Notes under the pieces: model-generated | What the model was told of the DNA's origin: nothing | The model's input: the letters and a program-made list of their open reading frames with translations, nothing else | The model's database searches: none | DNA from: Cristatella mucedo | Taxonomy: Eukaryota > Bryozoa > Phylactolaemata > Cristatellidae | Direction of reading: 5' to 3' | Assembly (NCBI GenBank): GCA_009760855.2 | Contig: WPIO01000018.1 | Coordinates: 3,875,001-3,939,000 of the forward strand | DNA length: 64,000 nt | Translations under genes and position numbers: made by a program | Part shown: positions 47,158 to 57,009 of the stretch, in pieces | Numbering within the stretch: the stretch's first letter is position 1 | How the letters are laid out: the number at the start of each line of letters is the position of its first letter

Positions 47158-47334
47158 CAAAACTCCAGTGCCGTGGCCCTATTCGTGTTTGCTTCAGCTT
47201 CTTAGTGTCTTTTTTGTTTGCTTTTGCCAGCTTGAAATCGCACATATTCATCAAAATGGGTACTGATTCTCTTGCAGCAAGTTGTCAATTCTTTGGAGAG
47301 AGCAAGTTTTTTTAGGACGCTATACGATTGACCT

Positions 47335-47480
47335 ATTATTATTCACCAAGCCACAAAGACCAAGTGAGTGCTACGTTGGAGAGTTTTTATAGCTACTTCG
47401 ACGCCCAATCGACGATCAGTGAGCTTAGAAATTAAAAAGCACAGCTTATCAAACTGGCACTGAAGGGAGTGGATTGGGTG
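47335..47480 (-). mobile_element. LINE-B-like 3' end, diverged
   Basis: caccaagccacaaagaccaa, gagtgctacgttggagag matches the inverted LINE-B end without its ATTAC tail. Confidence 0.5.
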
Positions 47481-47631
47481 CAAGTAGCAACGTACGATAT
47501 CTGACAAAGAAAGTAATTACAATAGAACTCAGACATTTGCACAACAACGTAAGAGAACTATATCTCAATGCAGGCACTTAACACCGCCAGGAAAGAAAGC
47601 GTGTCAATGGATTATTGAGAAAAGATACTAG

Positions 47632-47803
47632 CTGATTTGACAGCCTCTTTTAGAGTAGCGGAAGATGAGCCTTGACTACTATCACCATCGCTTGCAGAGG
47701 CGGCAATAAAGGATCGCCCGCCACAGGATTCGAACCCACGACCTGGGGACCACGGTTGTGAAGAGCAGCCGCCTTGCCTAGTGTGCCATAGTGGCTGTCA
47801 GAA
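47632..47803 (-). mobile_element. SINE-1, inverted
   Basis: gatttgacagcctctttta, ccaccacaggattcgaaccc-type B box on the minus strand at about 47722-47740, and gccttgcctagtgtgccata. Confidence 0.85.
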
Positions 47804-47879
47804 AACTTAAGCACTTTCAATGAAAAAATTGCAGAGAATTAGCGAATACTTTGAGGAATAGCTGCGTTTTTGGCTTTTC

Positions 47880-48240
47880 GTAAAATGTCATCAAGTCAGC
47901 GGGCAGTAGATCTATAGCTAGGCTGGAGCCAAAGAATGAAGGGGCCTAAAAATGAGCGACAAAATCTTGAAGTCGATGTGTTGCTTGACTGGTAGCCAGT
48001 GCAGGTCATCAAGTCGGGGAAAATTCGTGACGTCTGTCGGTAGTGAATTCCACACTCTGGGAGCATACACGCTGAAGACGGTGTCCCAGATTTGGATTGA
48101 TTAAAGGCCAGCCATTCGATGGGAGTCAGAAGAGCTGAGATTTTTTGCTTAGCCTGATTTGGAAGTAGTTATTACTAATAGGCCAGATCTAGAGAATTAA
48201 AGGACCTTGAAGCGAGTGACAACAAGAAAAATTAAAGTCA
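47880..48240 (-). mobile_element. LINE-A coding fragment, inverted and duplicated internally
   Basis: Holds gctggagccaaagaatgaag and ttgcttgactggtagccagt at 47920-48000, then a second diverged version with gaattccacactctgggagc further right. Two overlapping remnants. Confidence 0.6.
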
Positions 48241-48244
48241 GTAC

Positions 48245-48560
48245 TCTACTATGTCTGAGCTGGCAACAGGAACGATTCAGTCGTTTAATAAGAGTTTTGG
48301 GCGGGAGCTCCAAAGTATAGAGCTTGCAGAGAAACAACTATGTCACCAAAGGTCTGCAAAAGAAAGGATAGAACAGCTAGTTTACTTTCCAAAGATGACC
48401 CGAGAGTACGAGCAGGCTGAAACAAGTGTGGTTGCTCGGATAGCTATGAAGGAGTCACGCCGTGGTGCATTTATTGTCAGTCCTAGTAAGAAGTTAGCTC
48501 TTTATCTGTTGATAAACCGGGGCCATCGCAGCTTCTTCAGCGTATGAGACGTGTGCGAGA
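48245..48560 (-). mobile_element. LINE-B internal fragment, diverged
   Basis: Matches 32250-32500 in order: gtttaataagagttttgggc, tatagagcttgcagag, tctttatctgttgataaacc. The plus-strand frame at 48251-48547 across it is therefore not a gene. Confidence 0.6.
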
Positions 48561-48833
48561 ATTCCTTGTATTTTAATCTACAGTATAGCAATATCATTGC
48601 CAGCTGTAGAGGTTCAAAGGCTTTTACAGTTGCTCAGCCGGAACTGGATCGCAGTAGCCCAACCTGGACGGACAACAAGGCGCCACCGAGATCTGTAGCC
48701 TGTAACCTCGTTGAAGACAGCCTTTCATCTCAAACTGGGATGAAGCGCAGTAGCTAGCAGAGGAACTAGCCTGATTAAACTTTGAAATTACAAGCGCTGG
48801 TCTTGTCGTCAAGACGACGACCGGATGAAAGTG

Positions 48834-49180
48834 CACCTGCTCCCAAGGCCTGGAACTCACTCCCGACTTGCGTCACAGCATCCCCCGACTTTACCACATT
48901 TAAAAATAACATAAAAACACCTATTTAGGACAGAATTTAGTGGGTTCCTGTGATTCGTCTTGATGTGCTTATGCGTGCTGACACTGTGCATGCTGCCACT
49001 AACCACACTTGCATGCTGACCTTGTGCATGTCACTGCTAACCATGTTATTCACGTTGCTTATGAAGCCTGCCATTACCCACCATTCAATCGCGCTTCCCT
49101 TTGCAGCAAATGTAAAGCGCCTAGAAAGAGATTGAGTTCTCCGAGGTCGCTTTATCAAGTGCATTATTATTATTATTAAT
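48834..49180 (+). mobile_element. LINE-A 3' end, upstream of the cGAS-like gene
   Basis: cctggaactcactcccgact, cacatttaaaaataacat, the complete 3' UTR and five ATT units. It ends about 670 bp before the kappaB array. Confidence 0.85.
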
Positions 49181-49199
49181 TGGAAGAGCAAAGCTGCAG

Positions 49200-49850
49200 G
49201 CGCTCAGGCGCGAGATGGAGAACGAAGAACGAAGACCCTACTAGCAAGTTTCGGTGCCGACGACGACGGCTGTATTGTGTCATACGCAGTTAACACAAGC
49301 GAGCGAGCGTACGCACGAATGTAGCGGTAGTAGCATCGCGTAAGCAGCGCCGGAGCGCAGTCGGACGGGCGGAGTGGCGCGAGTCCGGCTGGGGAGGAAC
49401 GTCATTGTGGGCGTGGCCAAGCCCATAAAGCCTCCTGATCCAGCAATACGTTGAGGGAGGGAGGAGTGTCCGGCGCGTTGAAGTTCTGCGCTATTGCCGT
49501 CTTGCTTTTTGGAATTTAGCGGCCGACCTCCGCGGCGACTCAACGTCTGAAAAGCCGGCGCCGCCGAGCAGACCGCTCACTCGTCGCCGCCGCGCCCACT
49601 CATCCGCGCCAGCGCTGAGCGTCCGCCGCGCGACAGGCTTTCCCCTAGCGACAGCAGCTGCAGGAGTCGCGGCATTAATTCTCATATCTTATCTATCCGT
49701 CGATCTTTAGGTGCACTCGTCTGCTCCGACCGCGGAGGCGAAGAGGAGCGAGCCCGCACGCGGCCAGCGTCGCCGGTCAGGTCCCGGCAACGCTCACGTG
49801 ACGGCCGTTTCCGGCAGCCTCTCTCCGAAGGGGTGCTAGGGGATTCCAGC
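49200..49850. other. GC-rich, CpG-dense region upstream of the cGAS-like gene
   Basis: Strong rise in GC and CpG compared with the LINE just to the left. Short open frames on either strand (for example - 49491-49685) show no recognisable domain. Best read as promoter or CpG-island DNA, perhaps with an untranslated 5' exon. Confidence 0.45.
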
Positions 49851-49953
49851 CGCGCTCGCTGGGAAATCCCGAGCGGGGGCGCCGCGCTCGCTGGGAAATC
49901 CCGCGAGGGGGTGCCCCGCTCGCTGGGAAATCCCGCGCGGGGGCGCCGCGCTC
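49851..49953 (+). promoter_or_regulatory. Three tandem 32-bp repeats, each with a perfect kappaB site
   Basis: Units start at 49851, 49883 and 49915, with a fourth begun at 49947. Each holds gctcgctgggaaatcccg. GGGAAATCCC lies at 49861-49870, 49893-49902 and 49925-49934 and fits the NF-kappaB/Rel consensus GGGRNWYYCC on both strands. Spacing of 32 bp is about three helical turns, so the sites lie on one face of the DNA. A near-site GGGGATTCC (49839-49847) lies 22 bp before the first. The array sits about 150-230 bp upstream of the cGAS-like gene's start codon, so Rel-dependent induction of that gene is the inference. Confidence 0.8.
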
Positions 49954-49955
49954 CG

Positions 49956-49961
49956 TTATAA
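49956..49961 (+). promoter_or_regulatory. candidate TATA-like box of the cGAS-like gene
   Basis: TTATAA within an otherwise very GC-rich stretch, 22 bp after the last kappaB site and about 120 bp before the ATG. It predicts transcription start near 49985-49995 and a 5' UTR of roughly 90-100 bases. Confidence 0.5.
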
Positions 49962-50082
49962 CGCGTAGGCCGAGCGGCTCGATCGAGGTTCGTGTCTTTG
50001 TCGGCCTGTCCGGCGAACTGCTTTAGAGCTCTGCGGCTCTTCGTGCGCTCCCGAAACGCGGGCGAGAAACGATCGAGAGGAA

Positions 50083-50644
50083 ATGGCGCAAGTCGACCGG
50101 CACGTTTCCGCCGCAGCCGACGAGCAGCTGCTGCGGGAGTGCCGCGGCTATTATGAGCGCTACGTGCAGATGGACCGGGATCGGGTGCGCGAATCGGTCC
50201 AGCGGGTGACGTCAGTGGTGAACGACATGTTTCAGTACGTTCACGATGAGGACGGGCGCTTCGAAAGGAACCCCGTGACTGCTGGCAGCTACCGACAGAG
50301 GCTGAAGGTCAGCAAACCGGACGAGTTCGACTTTAACGTCAAGCTGTCCGTGAACACGAGCTCTTGGTGCTGGTCAAGCTTGGCCCACCGTCGCTGCTAC
50401 GGCTTTGACAAGCTCGCGGAGGACCCGGTGGCCACCATGGACAACGCGATGCGCGTTGTCGTCACCGGCGCGGAGCAGCCGCCGCCCGGCATCGGCTACG
50501 TGGACGTTAATGCCAACTGCGTGCTGGGACAAGACGCGACCTGGCCGGAAATGTGCTTCGGCGGTTCTGTCATCCCCTTTCTGGTGCGAAAAAGACTTCG
50601 CCAGCTGATGGTTGACGCGCATCAAAAAAAGCCTGAGCTACAAG
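50083..50644 (+). CDS. cGAS-like receptor exon 1 (spine helix and catalytic E81/D83)
   Basis: Runs from ATG to CTACAAG|gtaaat. It contains the long N-terminal helix and the GS...EFD catalytic motif. If intron 1 is not removed, the frame stays open to a stop at 50941-50943 and would give a 286-residue product lacking D217. Confidence 0.9.
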
Positions 50645-52184
50645 GTAAATATCGGTCGCAAAACGCTCGCCTGCCAACGCGACGCAGAGTCGCGTCGCGT
50701 AGCGTCGCGCGAGTAAAGAAACGCCCTCCCATCGACTTACTGAAGTCGCAGGAGACGCGACGTTCTTGGCGCGCCGCGCCTCGCGTCCTGCGAGAAGCTG
50801 CCGAGGGAAATCAAAATGAGGCCGAGGCTCGAGAAATGATCCTTTCCGACCGCTTCCCGTTTGTACTTCGCACAGTCGGATTGCCCAATTTATCGAGCCA
50901 TTTCTTGGCGGCTCCGCTGAGGCGCATCCACTTCATTCGCTGACGCGAGTCCACTTTTTTTCGCGAAACGCACCGAGCCTTCGAAGGCTTCATCCGATCC
51001 GGCTTGGCGCGAGTGGGCTGGTTGAAGGGGCGCGTGTCGAGCGAGATCGACTCTCCCTCAGTCCGCCAGGGTGGATGCGCTCTCTTCCGGCCTCTGTACG
51101 GCGCGAAGCGACTCACGCCGGCCTCGCGCGCCCCTTCGGCGTTCGCTAACTCGCTCGCTCGCTTCGCAGGCAAAGTGTCGCTCTCGAGGAAGCTCGCCGG
51201 ACCGGCGCTGTCGTTCCGCATGGACGGAGCGGAGAAGGAGAGAGAGATTAGCGTAGACTTGTCGCCGTTTTTCGACGTGCCCCACCTGTGGCCGAGCGAC
51301 TCGGACTGGCCTCGACCTCGCACCTCGGTCTGGCTGAGCGCCGAGAAGCGGAGCAAGGTCAAGGCTCGCGGATGCCAGCTCGTGCCGAAAAAGAACTTTG
51401 ACTGGCTAGTGTCGTACGCGCAAGCGGAGACCGAGCTGCTGGACGACATCGATGCGGACGGCGGCTGTCGCAGGCAATGCCTGCGCCTATTAAAGCACCT
51501 CAACTCAAAGTTTTTCTCAAAGACGCCAAAACCAGCCGTCTCATCGTACGTCCTCAAGGTAGGCATCGCGCTGTTGCACGATGCGAAGCCTTTCGACGGA
51601 GTTCGGGGCGCTCGTGCGGGCGTGCAAGCGACCAAAGGCAGCTGACCGACCCCAACCAAACACCCACTAGCTCAACCGCTGAGCGCAGGCGTCCGCCTGG
51701 CGGCGAGAGGCGCTGTGTGTGTCGGAATTCCGACAACCGACCGAGTTCCGCTGAGTGGGGCGCTTAGCGAGCAGCCAGCCACGATCGGCCGCTCGGCGGC
51801 CGTCGGCGTCCGGCCCCGGCGCGGACGCCGCTCGTGGCCTCGCGGGGCATCGCGGACGCGCCGCTGCAGCTGCAGCTAGCGTGCAATCGGCCCGTGCGCG
51901 GTTAGCGTGCATTCGGCATTTGTCTCGCTCCCTTTTCGCAGAACATTTGGTTGCGGGAGTGCGAAGAGCTCCCTGAAAGCGGGCACTGGGCGAAGGATAT
52001 GCTGTGGCTTCGGCTTCGAGGACTCGTCGATCGGCTGCGCAGCTGCCTTTACGGACGAGAGGCGCCGCTCTACTTCAATTCTCGTGTCAACATGCTGCTG
52101 CACAAGGAAAAGGAAGAGATGGAAATCGTCAAAGAAATCTTGGATAATTTCCTGCGTGACCCGCTGCGATGGCTTAAAAAGTGA
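50083..52184 (+). CDS. cGAS-like receptor (cGLR; Mab-21/NTase family), three exons, 397 aa
   Basis: Exons 50083-50644, 51170-51558 and 51942-52184 join in frame with GT-AG borders. The protein resembles cyclic GMP-AMP synthase-like nucleotidyltransferases, which sense nucleic acid and make cyclic dinucleotides that activate STING. Residues about 12-55 form a helical spine. G68-S69 starts the NTase signature GSYRQRLKVSKPDEFD with metal ligands E81 and D83; the third acidic ligand is D217 in REISVDLSPFF. The Mab-21 C-terminal half follows: WLSAEKRSKVKARGCQLVPKK (from W242), FDWLVSYAQAETELL, CRRQCLRLLKHL and SSYVLK (312-317). The zinc-ribbon insertion of vertebrate cGAS is absent, as in other invertebrate cGLRs; only C287 and C291 remain near that place. 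The start ATG has purine at -3 and G at +4, and no extra N-terminal domain is present. MAB21L proteins are a less likely identity because the catalytic triad and the WLS block are cGAS-like. The activating ligand and the product are unknown. Confidence 0.9.
51170..51558 (+). CDS. cGAS-like receptor exon 2 (third catalytic residue and Mab-21 core)
   Basis: Acceptor gcttcgcag|GCAAAG, donor CTCAAG|gtaggc. The first bases complete a glycine codon (PELQ-G-KVSLSRKL). It carries GPALSF, ISVDL with D217, WP..., WLSAEK and the helical block to SSYVLK. Confidence 0.9.
51942..52184 (+). CDS. cGAS-like receptor exon 3 (C-terminal helices)
   Basis: Acceptor ccttttcgcag|AACATTTGG; joins in phase 0 so that SSYVLK is followed by NIWLRECEELPESGHW, the expected Mab-21 helix. 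It ends with DNFLRDPLRWLKK and TGA. Confidence 0.9.
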   Translation, partial: NIWLRECEELPESGHWAKDMLWLRLRGLVDRLRSCLYGREAPLYFNSRVNMLLHKEKEEMEIVKEILDNFLRDPLRWLKK

Positions 52185-53089
52185 GCAGCCACTCTCGTCG
52201 TCGTCTGATCGCACAGCGAGCGGCTCATTCCGTTCGCGTTTGGCCGTCGTGCGTGACGGATTTGCCACGAGTTTTCACGGCTTCAATCCGTGGTGAGATC
52301 TACGCGTCTCCACTTTCTTTCGATACTCAACAACTGCGGGGTGTTGGTTTTAATCTCGCAAAGAATAGCCTGCCTATTATGGCTGCTACGGCAGGTGACT
52401 TCCTACGGAATCGTTATTTATAAGCGTACAACAGCTCCCGTCCAGCGCTCTGATTCGCCTGCCGGCTGGCCGCTACTCCAAGAGAGCGACTGCGGTCAGG
52501 CTCTCGCCGTATACTAAGGCCAAGTCGCAAGTCGTACAATCATTTCCATCGTGCATAATCATAAATCTCGCTGCTCATCGGCCTCGGCTAATCGAGGCGG
52601 CTGCCATTTCATCAGTGGCTCTCGTTGCAAATCCAAAGGCCAAGCATGCGCGTTGTTCACAATCGAGGTACAGCTGTCAAGCTAATAGTTCATTATCGCT
52701 TGGCGTTGCAGCGGTTTCCGCTTATCGTATTGCGAACGACCTAGCGTGAATTAATATCTGTGCATTCCTCGACACTGCCCGTATTGTCCGCGGAGCACAC
52801 ACGAGCGCTGCGTCTGCAGACGTTCCGTTTGACGGTACCGCAGCTGCCCGGAGGAGGTGCTTATCGCTTATCGCAGGCCCGAGGAGCTTATTGCGTCAGT
52901 CTGCTCGTGTGCACAAACGCTTCCGCTGCAGTCGGAAACACCTCGGATATCTCAGCTTGCTTATCCTGACTGGTTGGCATTATCATCACGAGAGTGCGAG
53001 CCAACAGGATATCGTCAGCATTATCGGCTGCCTAGCTATGAGCTTAAATCTACGGCTGCGAACGTTCGTAGGGGGATTTTTACTAGTCC
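52185..53089. other. 3' flank of the cGAS-like gene
   Basis: GC-moderate, short frames only. No clear AATAAA was found in the first 900 bp, so the transcript end is open. Confidence 0.45.
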
Positions 53090-53237
53090 CTGGCCCAGTG
53101 GTTAAGGTGCAATCGTCAAACCAAGGTCGAGGTGAATGTACGGGATGACTGAGGTCGTGGGCTCGAGCCATGTGGCGCATGTGAAGCGCCTGAATAGAGA
53201 GTAAGTTCTTTTAGGGCGCTATACAAATGAATTATAG
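53090..53237 (+). mobile_element. SINE-2
   Basis: cctggcccagtggttaaggt, gaggtcgtgggctcgagcca, gaagcgcctgaatagagagt and gggcgctatacaaatgaatt. It lies about 900 bp after the cGAS-like gene. Confidence 0.85.
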
Positions 53238-54124
53238 GACCTGCAGCGAAGCCACGATAGAAGAGCTATTCAGCGTACACATAAGTGAGCCTGGTTGAAA
53301 CTACCGATCGATGCTTTACTCGACGCTAGTACAGTTGGTGGCCTTTGCGCCTGTTCCTCATACCAGAGCCGAGTAAGCTCTTGCAGTAACGGTAAGCTCT
53401 TGCGATCCACTGAAAAAATGCGACGCACAGGTGTCCTCGAATGGGTGTCGCAAACTTTTCAAAGCTTTGAAAATTATGGTGCCTCGATGGTCGCTGCTTT
53501 TCACTAGCGATCTCGAACTCGAGATCGGATGCGCTGCGCATGGTGTCGACGCCGACAGCCCTAAAAATATAGCGGACAAAGTAGAGACGCGATTGCCGTT
53601 CGAAAAGAAGCTGCAGCATATCGGCATCACATTTCGTGACTCATTCTCTGGTGCGAATATATGCTAGATAAAAACATCGATCAGACGCCGCTATTGAATC
53701 CCAGTTCCCCTGTCGACTGAGACGAGGAGCTATCTCCTTGTCTCTCCTGCGTAACATGGTCTTTTTGACTTTGTGGAGTTACTGACGGAGTTACATTACA
53801 TTACATTGTTGAATTGCAGGAAATTTAGCTTCCTTAAGCCCAGCGAATCGTCTACATAAAAAAATGAATGAACACATTCACCAATAGAAAGTGACACAAG
53901 GATCGATGGCAACACAAAGAAATCTTTGGCGAAACCGTAGCTTAAAAGTGTTTGATTCTTAACCTGGATTGTCAAAGTCATGTTTTTAGCTTAAGTCTCA
54001 TGGAAAGGGGGTCGTGTTTACTTGGCTGTTTCATAAAAATGCTGAATGGAACATGCAAACTTCTCAATGGCTGCGAGAAGTTCGGAAGATCTCAGCCATA
54101 AAATATAAGCGTCGAGTAAGCATT
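53238..54124. other. Intergenic, mostly unassigned
   Basis: Overlapping short frames on both strands at 53295-53667 show no family motif; a LINE-B end lies at 53735-53808. Confidence 0.45.
53735..53808 (+). mobile_element. LINE-B extreme 3' end
   Basis: ctcctgcgtaacatggtct, tttgtggagttactgacgga and three ATTAC units. Only about 75 bp of the element. Confidence 0.75.
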
Positions 54125-54286
54125 ATTTGATGGCACACTAGGTAAGGCGGTTGCTTTTCACGACCTCCGTCCCAAGGTCGTGGGTTCGAGTCCTGCGGTG
54201 GGCGATTCTTTATCGCCACTGCAAGCGGTGGTGATAGTCGTAAAGGCTCTTCTATCGCTATACAAAAGAGGCTGTTAAATCCTCTA
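54125..54286 (+). mobile_element. SINE-1, near full length
   Basis: tttgatggcacactaggtaa, gtgggttcgagtcctgcggt, gcaagcggtggtgatagtcg and gaggctgttaaatcc. Very similar to the copy at 43835. Confidence 0.9.
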
Positions 54287-54486
54287 GAATTATTTGAGCC
54301 CACTAAATGATTAATCAAAGTACAACTATCTTTGGGTAAGGTCTTTTATATCCTGTACACCAGTACCGAACATTGAGAGTCAGTTAAGACATCACAACGA
54401 AACATTACACCCTAATAACAGATTTCACAATGACAAGATTAAGAATTAGTCGATATATAAAGCTTATAGATGAATAAATAGCAAAT

Positions 54487-54935
54487 ATTAGCTGACTTAA
54501 TAGCCTCATTTGTATTCGCAACGACAACTAATCTCCTGCTGCCGACTATGGCTCATCTTTTTCAGCGGTCCTGAGCTGCTACTTCCATGGTACTCACTAC
54601 CTCAACTGCTCTCCTGACTCTGCTATGCTTCCCACTTTCTCTTTGTTGCGTGATATGAAGTCTGTTGGCTACCGAATGCGTACCGAAAGCCGCTTAGGCT
54701 GCGAGTTCGCTATTCAAAAATTATCCGAGTAACACCCACGTGATCTTTATGACTTTGTTGAGTTACAGACGGAGATACATTACATTACATTACATTACAT
54801 TACATTAGAGGAACCCATCACGGCTTTTACCACCGCTTGCAGTTGGCAATAAAGGATCGCCTACTGTAGGATTCAAACCCACTACCGAGGTCGTGAAGAG
54901 CGAGCACATAACCTCCTGGCCTATCGTGGCCCAGT
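54487..54935 (-). mobile_element. SINE-1, inverted, split by LINE-B
   Basis: 3' part tagctgacttaatagcctca at 54487-54525; the remainder gcttttaccaccgcttgcag to the inverted B box ggattcaaaccca and A-box side at 54807-54935. The two pieces join in the order of an intact SINE. Confidence 0.8.
54526..54806 (+). mobile_element. LINE-B 3' fragment inserted into an inverted SINE-1
   Basis: ctcctgctgccgactatggc, cccactttctctttgttgcg, agttacagacggagatacat and a five-unit ATTAC tail ending where the SINE resumes. Confidence 0.85.
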
Positions 54936-55354
54936 AGATAAGAAGAGCAGGCAGCGGGTGACACTCATTAAAAAGTGACTAGGATCTTAGAAGTATGTAT
55001 CTCAATTTTCCAAGGTCAGATATACAACATGGTGCTATAGGTCCACTCCAATACGGTCAGGTTATCATCAGCTATACAGATTCTGTGGAGTAAAAAATGT
55101 CTCACTGTGATACTGAAGCCTTTAAATGTCACAGGAAAAGCAGCCCAGTTTCTAAATATTATTGCTTCGTAATTGAAAAGATCGCCTTGTCTTTAGTCTC
55201 CAACTACGTGAACATACTATGCTTGCCATAGCTTAGGACGCCTAATCATTTCACTGTTAGTCGCTATTTGCGTTCCTCGAAGAGTAAGTCACTATAAAAA
55301 CCAGTGTAAATGTGTTTCGATCCATTACCAACGAACTCTAGAAGTTAGCTCGAC

Positions 55355-55460
55355 GGGTCTTATCTCAGTGGCTCACTCTTCGCACCACTCTTCGCTCACG
55401 AGTTCGAATCTTGCAGAAGGCAATCGCTTATTGCCCCACTGCAAGTGGGGCAATAGCAAC
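55355..55460 (+). mobile_element. SINE-1-like tRNA-derived head
   Basis: ttatctcagtggctcactc and gagttcgaatcttgcag resemble A and B boxes; ccactgcaagtgggg follows. No typical 3' end. Confidence 0.6.
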
Positions 55461-56417
55461 AGAGGCACGTTCGTTTGTCGCTCCGTTCGTTCTTCATTTT
55501 TGAAATTACTACGTCAATTTGCATTTGCCTCTAAGAGCCGCACGAGCGCATTTATTCATTCGCACGTTTCCAAGTAATGGGCACTTCGGACTGTTCTCGG
55601 TGATCCACCTGGTGTACGGAGCCCCCTTTCAGTCCGGCGGCCAACAGTCTATTTGGTCGCAGAGCGCAGCAGACGTAGTAGTTCCAACGAGGTGCGACAT
55701 TTAAAAAAATTGTGACTGCATATACCATTCGCGGAGTGCAATCGGGATCGGCTTGAGGTCGCACTCGGTTTGCGCAAATTCGAAGCCGGAGCTTTAGCCC
55801 TGCTGCCATAGAGACCATGCGCGATGAGCGGATAACGGAATTAGTCTCGGAGACAGCTCAATATTTTGAGCCCTTACTTTGCAATAAAGAGCTTGCAGGG
55901 AGTTCTCCTTGATTCAGGCGAAACGTTTTTTTTTTATACGGTAGCGGTAATCCCACGATTTTAGACTCTGGTCACTTTGTATTTATTGTCGCTGTGTCTT
56001 GATTCCTACTAGCTCCACCTGTTTTGACGGATCTGCTGCCAAATTTTAAACTTAAAGTTTTCGCAAGATATGCAAGCGCTTCATGTCTTGAAGGAAAGTG
56101 ACGCACAGAAGAGTTGACAAACTATGCTACCCCAAACCAAGTCGACAGTCCCTAAGCGGTGTGGAATCTTCAATTTAATAGTTCGGATCTGGCAATACAG
56201 TTTTCAAGTCACCTTAAAAATTGACCCCAGTTTTAGATAGTTAAGACTGCGATTTTATGAACGACTGACTCTACGGCCAAATAGGACTCTGTCAAATTTT
56301 TCTTTCGAATTGCCATTGAATGATTCATAACAAGTCGTATATTTTCTGCTGAAGCAACCCATCCAAATTTAATTTATTTGCCTGACTTATTTTGGACAAC
56401 TTCTTTACATTTTAGGA
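55461..56417. other. Intergenic, nothing recognised
   Basis: Short frames only, AT-rich to the right. Confidence 0.5.
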
Positions 56418-56735
56418 GATGAAATGTAATGTATCTCCGTCTGCAACTCCACGAAGCCATAAAGACTATGTGGGTGTTACGCAGGAGAATTTTGTATAGC
56501 GCACTCACAGCCTAAACGGCTTTCGGTACGCATTCGGTAGCCAACAGACTTCGTCTCACGCAACAAAGAGAACGTGGGAAGCATGGCAGAGTCAGGAGAG
56601 CAGCTGAGGTAGTGAGTAGCATGGAAGTAGCAGTTCAGGACCGCTGAAAAGGATGAGCCATAGTTGGCAGCAGGAGAATAGTTGTCGTTGCTTAAGAATT
56701 GTGGAAGCGAGTTCCGAAGTCTAAGACAGAAAGAA
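56418..56735 (-). mobile_element. LINE-B 3' fragment
   Basis: gaaatgtaatgtatctccg at its 3' end; minus frame 56477-56809 carries RNSLPQFLSNDNYSP, CSPDSAMLPTFSLL and RTESRLGCECAI. Confidence 0.85.
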
Positions 56736-57009
56736 ACTACGTTGTATTCGAGCGACTTAATAGCCGATGCGAAGTAATTGTCGTGGAACGTTCCACCAAG
56801 ATTGCCCAAAACTCATTCCATTTGGTATGAGCTTGAAAATGACATGTGAATGTAGGCGTTCGTGTTTTAGCGGTTTACGGATCTACTGTCAAAGTACTAG
56901 GCGAGTCAGCCTTAAAGACAACTCTGAAACACTGCATAGATGTTGTTTCATTCGCCTCATCTATTCAAATTTTCACATTTCAAATAATAACGAGGCCCCT
57001 GCGTGAACT

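Larger units (their letters stand above)
45369..47334. other. Intergenic with short ATT and TC microsatellites
   Basis: ATT repeats at 45555-45588, CT repeats at about 45665-45684, a SINE-1 remnant and the 35-bp duplication are the only features recognised. Confidence 0.5.

Noticed and set aside
48251-48547. 98-codon plus-strand protein
   Set aside because: Lies antisense across a recognisable diverged LINE-B fragment.
49851-49953. CRISPR-like array of 32-bp repeats
   Set aside because: Units are directly adjacent without spacers, in an animal promoter; a tandem regulatory repeat explains it.
50811-51659. 282-codon open frame on the minus strand
   Set aside because: Antisense to exon 2 and intron 1 of the cGAS-like gene; composition-driven, with no recognisable domain.
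50083-52184. Classical MAB21L developmental protein
   Set aside because: MAB21L proteins lack the E-x-D...D catalytic set; this gene has it plus cGAS-like WLSAEK and LVPKK blocks.
53295-53667. Overlapping small proteins on both strands
   Set aside because: No known motif and mutual overlap; probably chance frames.
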